From Alphaproteobacteria bacterium (GTDB lineage: Bacteria; Pseudomonadota; Alphaproteobacteria; UBA828), in contig SHWC01000017.1 of NCBI GenBank assembly GCA_009691045.1, forward strand, positions 1 through 34,342: 34,342 nt of DNA, in the 5' to 3' direction. The position numbers were made by a program, and so were the translations under genes. The notes beneath the pieces are model-generated. The model worked only from the letters and a program-made list of their open reading frames with translations. It had not been told where the DNA came from and made no database searches. Shown piece by piece: positions 33,200 to 34,342 of the stretch (positions within the stretch are counted from its first letter, which is position 1; every line of letters starts with the position of its first letter).

Positions 33200-34342
33200 A
33201 TGACGGACAAGGCGACATTGACGAGCGAAGCCGAGATCGCGCGCTTCACCGACCGCTATTTCATCAAGACGCGCGAGGCGATCCGTCGCTTTGGCGACAA
33301 GCGCGTCACCTACGCGATCTTCATGCGCCGCCCGGTCTGTTTCGCGCCGCGCCTGATGCAGGATTGGCTCGACGCGGTCGCCGCCGCGCGCGGCACTAAA
33401 TTCGAGATCGAAACGCGCTATCAAGAAGGCGATTGGGTCGGCGCCGGCGAGCCCTTGCTTTATCTCTCGGGTTCGCTCGAAGCGTTGGTCGATCTTGAGA
33501 CGATCTATTTGCAAAAGCTCGGGCCCGCCTGCGTCGCGGCCTATAACGCCTATACCATGGTGGTGACTTTGCCCAAGGTCTCCTTCATCGCCATGGACGC
33601 GCGCCATTGCGCCGGCCAAGAAATGGCCGAGATGATGGCCTATGCCGCGAGCGTGGGCTCGGCCGCGGCCAAGCGCGAGGTGGGCGCGATCGGCTTTATC
33701 GGCAACACCAATGACGCGACCGCGGCCTATTTCGGCAATCAGCGCGGGCTCGGCACCATGCCGCATGCCTTCATCGGTTATGCCTCGTCGACCTTGCGCG
33801 CGGCCGAGATGTATCACGAGGCGTACCCTGACGAGCCGCTTACCGTGCTGGTCGATTATTTCGCGCGCGAGATTACTGACGCGCTGGCCGTGGCGCGGCG
33901 CTTCCCCTATCTCGCGTCAAGCGGGCAAATGAATGTGCGGATCGACACCCATGGCGGGCGCTTCGTCGAAGGGCTCGATGTGTCGCGCTCTTACGACGTG
34001 CTTGAGCGGCATAATCCGCGCGCGGTCAGGCAATATCGGAGCGAAACTGAATTGCGCTGGTTGGTCGGCACCGGCGTTAGCGCGGCGGCGATATTCTCTT
34101 TACGCGAGGCGCTCGATGAGGCCGGTTTCGAGCGGGTCCAGATCATCGCGAGCTCGGGCTTCAGCCCAGAGAAATGCAAGGTGATGGCGAGCGTCGACGC
34201 GCCGATCGATGTGATCGGCAGCGGGTCTTTTTTGCCCGAATTGTGGTCCGAGACCTATGCGACCTCGGATATCATCGAATATGACGGCAAACCGCGCGTG
34301 AAGGTCGGGCGCGAATTCCTGATGCGCGATGGGCGCAGCACC
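33200..34342 (+). CDS. pncB: Nicotinate phosphoribosyltransferase (incomplete at window end)
   Basis: This enzyme converts nicotinate and phosphoribosyl pyrophosphate to nicotinate mononucleotide in NAD salvage. The frame opens at ATG 33200 (MTDKATLTSEAEIARFTDRY) with AGAGGG about 12 bases upstream and stays open through 381 codons to the window edge. Family segments include YFIKTREA near the N terminus, MDARHCAGQEMAE, GTMPHAFIGY, RIDTHGGRFVEG and IIASSGFSPEK. No stop is seen, so the C terminus lies outside. It follows the DAHP synthase gene on the same strand. Confidence 0.93.
   Translation, partial: MTDKATLTSEAEIARFTDRYFIKTREAIRRFGDKRVTYAIFMRRPVCFAPRLMQDWLDAVAAARGTKFEIETRYQEGDWVGAGEPLLYLSGSLEALVDLETIYLQKLGPACVAAYNAYTMVVTLPKVSFIAMDARHCAGQEMAEMMAYAASVGSAAAKREVGAIGFIGNTNDATAAYFGNQRGLGTMPHAFIGYASSTLRAAEMYHEAYPDEPLTVLVDYFAREITDALAVARRFPYLASSGQMNVRIDTHGGRFVEGLDVSRSYDVLERHNPRAVRQYRSETELRWLVGTGVSAAAIFSLREALDEAGFERVQIIASSGFSPEKCKVMASVDAPIDVIGSGSFLPELWSETYATSDIIEYDGKPRVKVGREFLMRDGRST

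Overview
The window looks like chromosomal DNA of a GC-rich alphaproteobacterium, most likely in or near the Rhodospirillales. The evidence is gene content and order: serA-hisZ-purA, rluD-rpoH with a characteristic RpoH box, a DUF6476/M67-peptidase pair divergent from rluD, ZapE/AFG1, class II DAHP synthase next to nicotinate phosphoribosyltransferase, a SpmA-SpmB fusion in a presumed non-sporulating lineage, and hisZ itself (which implies a short-form HisG). No phage, plasmid, IS or CRISPR features were seen. The genus assignment is inference.

Layout. 1-4.1 kb: biosynthesis run serA, hisZ, purA. 4.1-6.85 kb: a pseudokinase-like membrane-anchored protein, split into two frames at a T7 run, followed by an ATGA-overlapping multi-pass membrane protein. 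This is the least understood module of the window. 6.86-9.0 kb (minus): rluD then rpoH (sigma-32), with a sigma-70-like promoter and a leader before rpoH. 8.96-10.9 kb (plus): DUF6476-like membrane protein, JAMM metallopeptidase, low-specificity threonine aldolase. 10.9-11.85 kb (minus): TPR/SPOR lipoprotein. Next come tRNA-Glu(CTC) and a tiny His-rich lipoprotein behind a strong leader hairpin. 12.5-14.8 kb (minus): a DUF1993 gene, then a SulP transporter interrupted by an in-frame TAA. 15-15.9 kb: a YeeE/YedE-type sulfur transporter pair. 15.9-17.5 kb (minus): a large periplasmic protein, possibly DUF2125. 17.7-21.7 kb: a complete polyamine-type ABC importer (binding protein, ATPase, two permeases). 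21.7-22.35 kb (minus): DUF2062. 22.7 kb: a cold-shock protein with a long leader and a clear rho-independent terminator. 23-25.3 kb (minus): DUF1499 protein, secreted hypothetical, SpmA-SpmB fusion. 25.4-27.5 kb: ZapE and a fluoroacetate-dehalogenase-like hydrolase separated by paired palindromic repeats. 27.5-28.4 kb (minus): a polytopic membrane protein. 28.6-34.3 kb: succinate-semialdehyde dehydrogenase, a second palindromic repeat cluster, glutathione reductase, DAHP synthase and an incomplete nicotinate phosphoribosyltransferase that runs off the window.

Most genes are housekeeping. The parts that deserve attention are the pseudokinase/membrane-protein pair with its frameshift and its potentially sequestered ribosome-binding site, the leader hairpin of the His-rich lipoprotein, the nonsense codon in the SulP gene, and the two families of nested intergenic palindromes.
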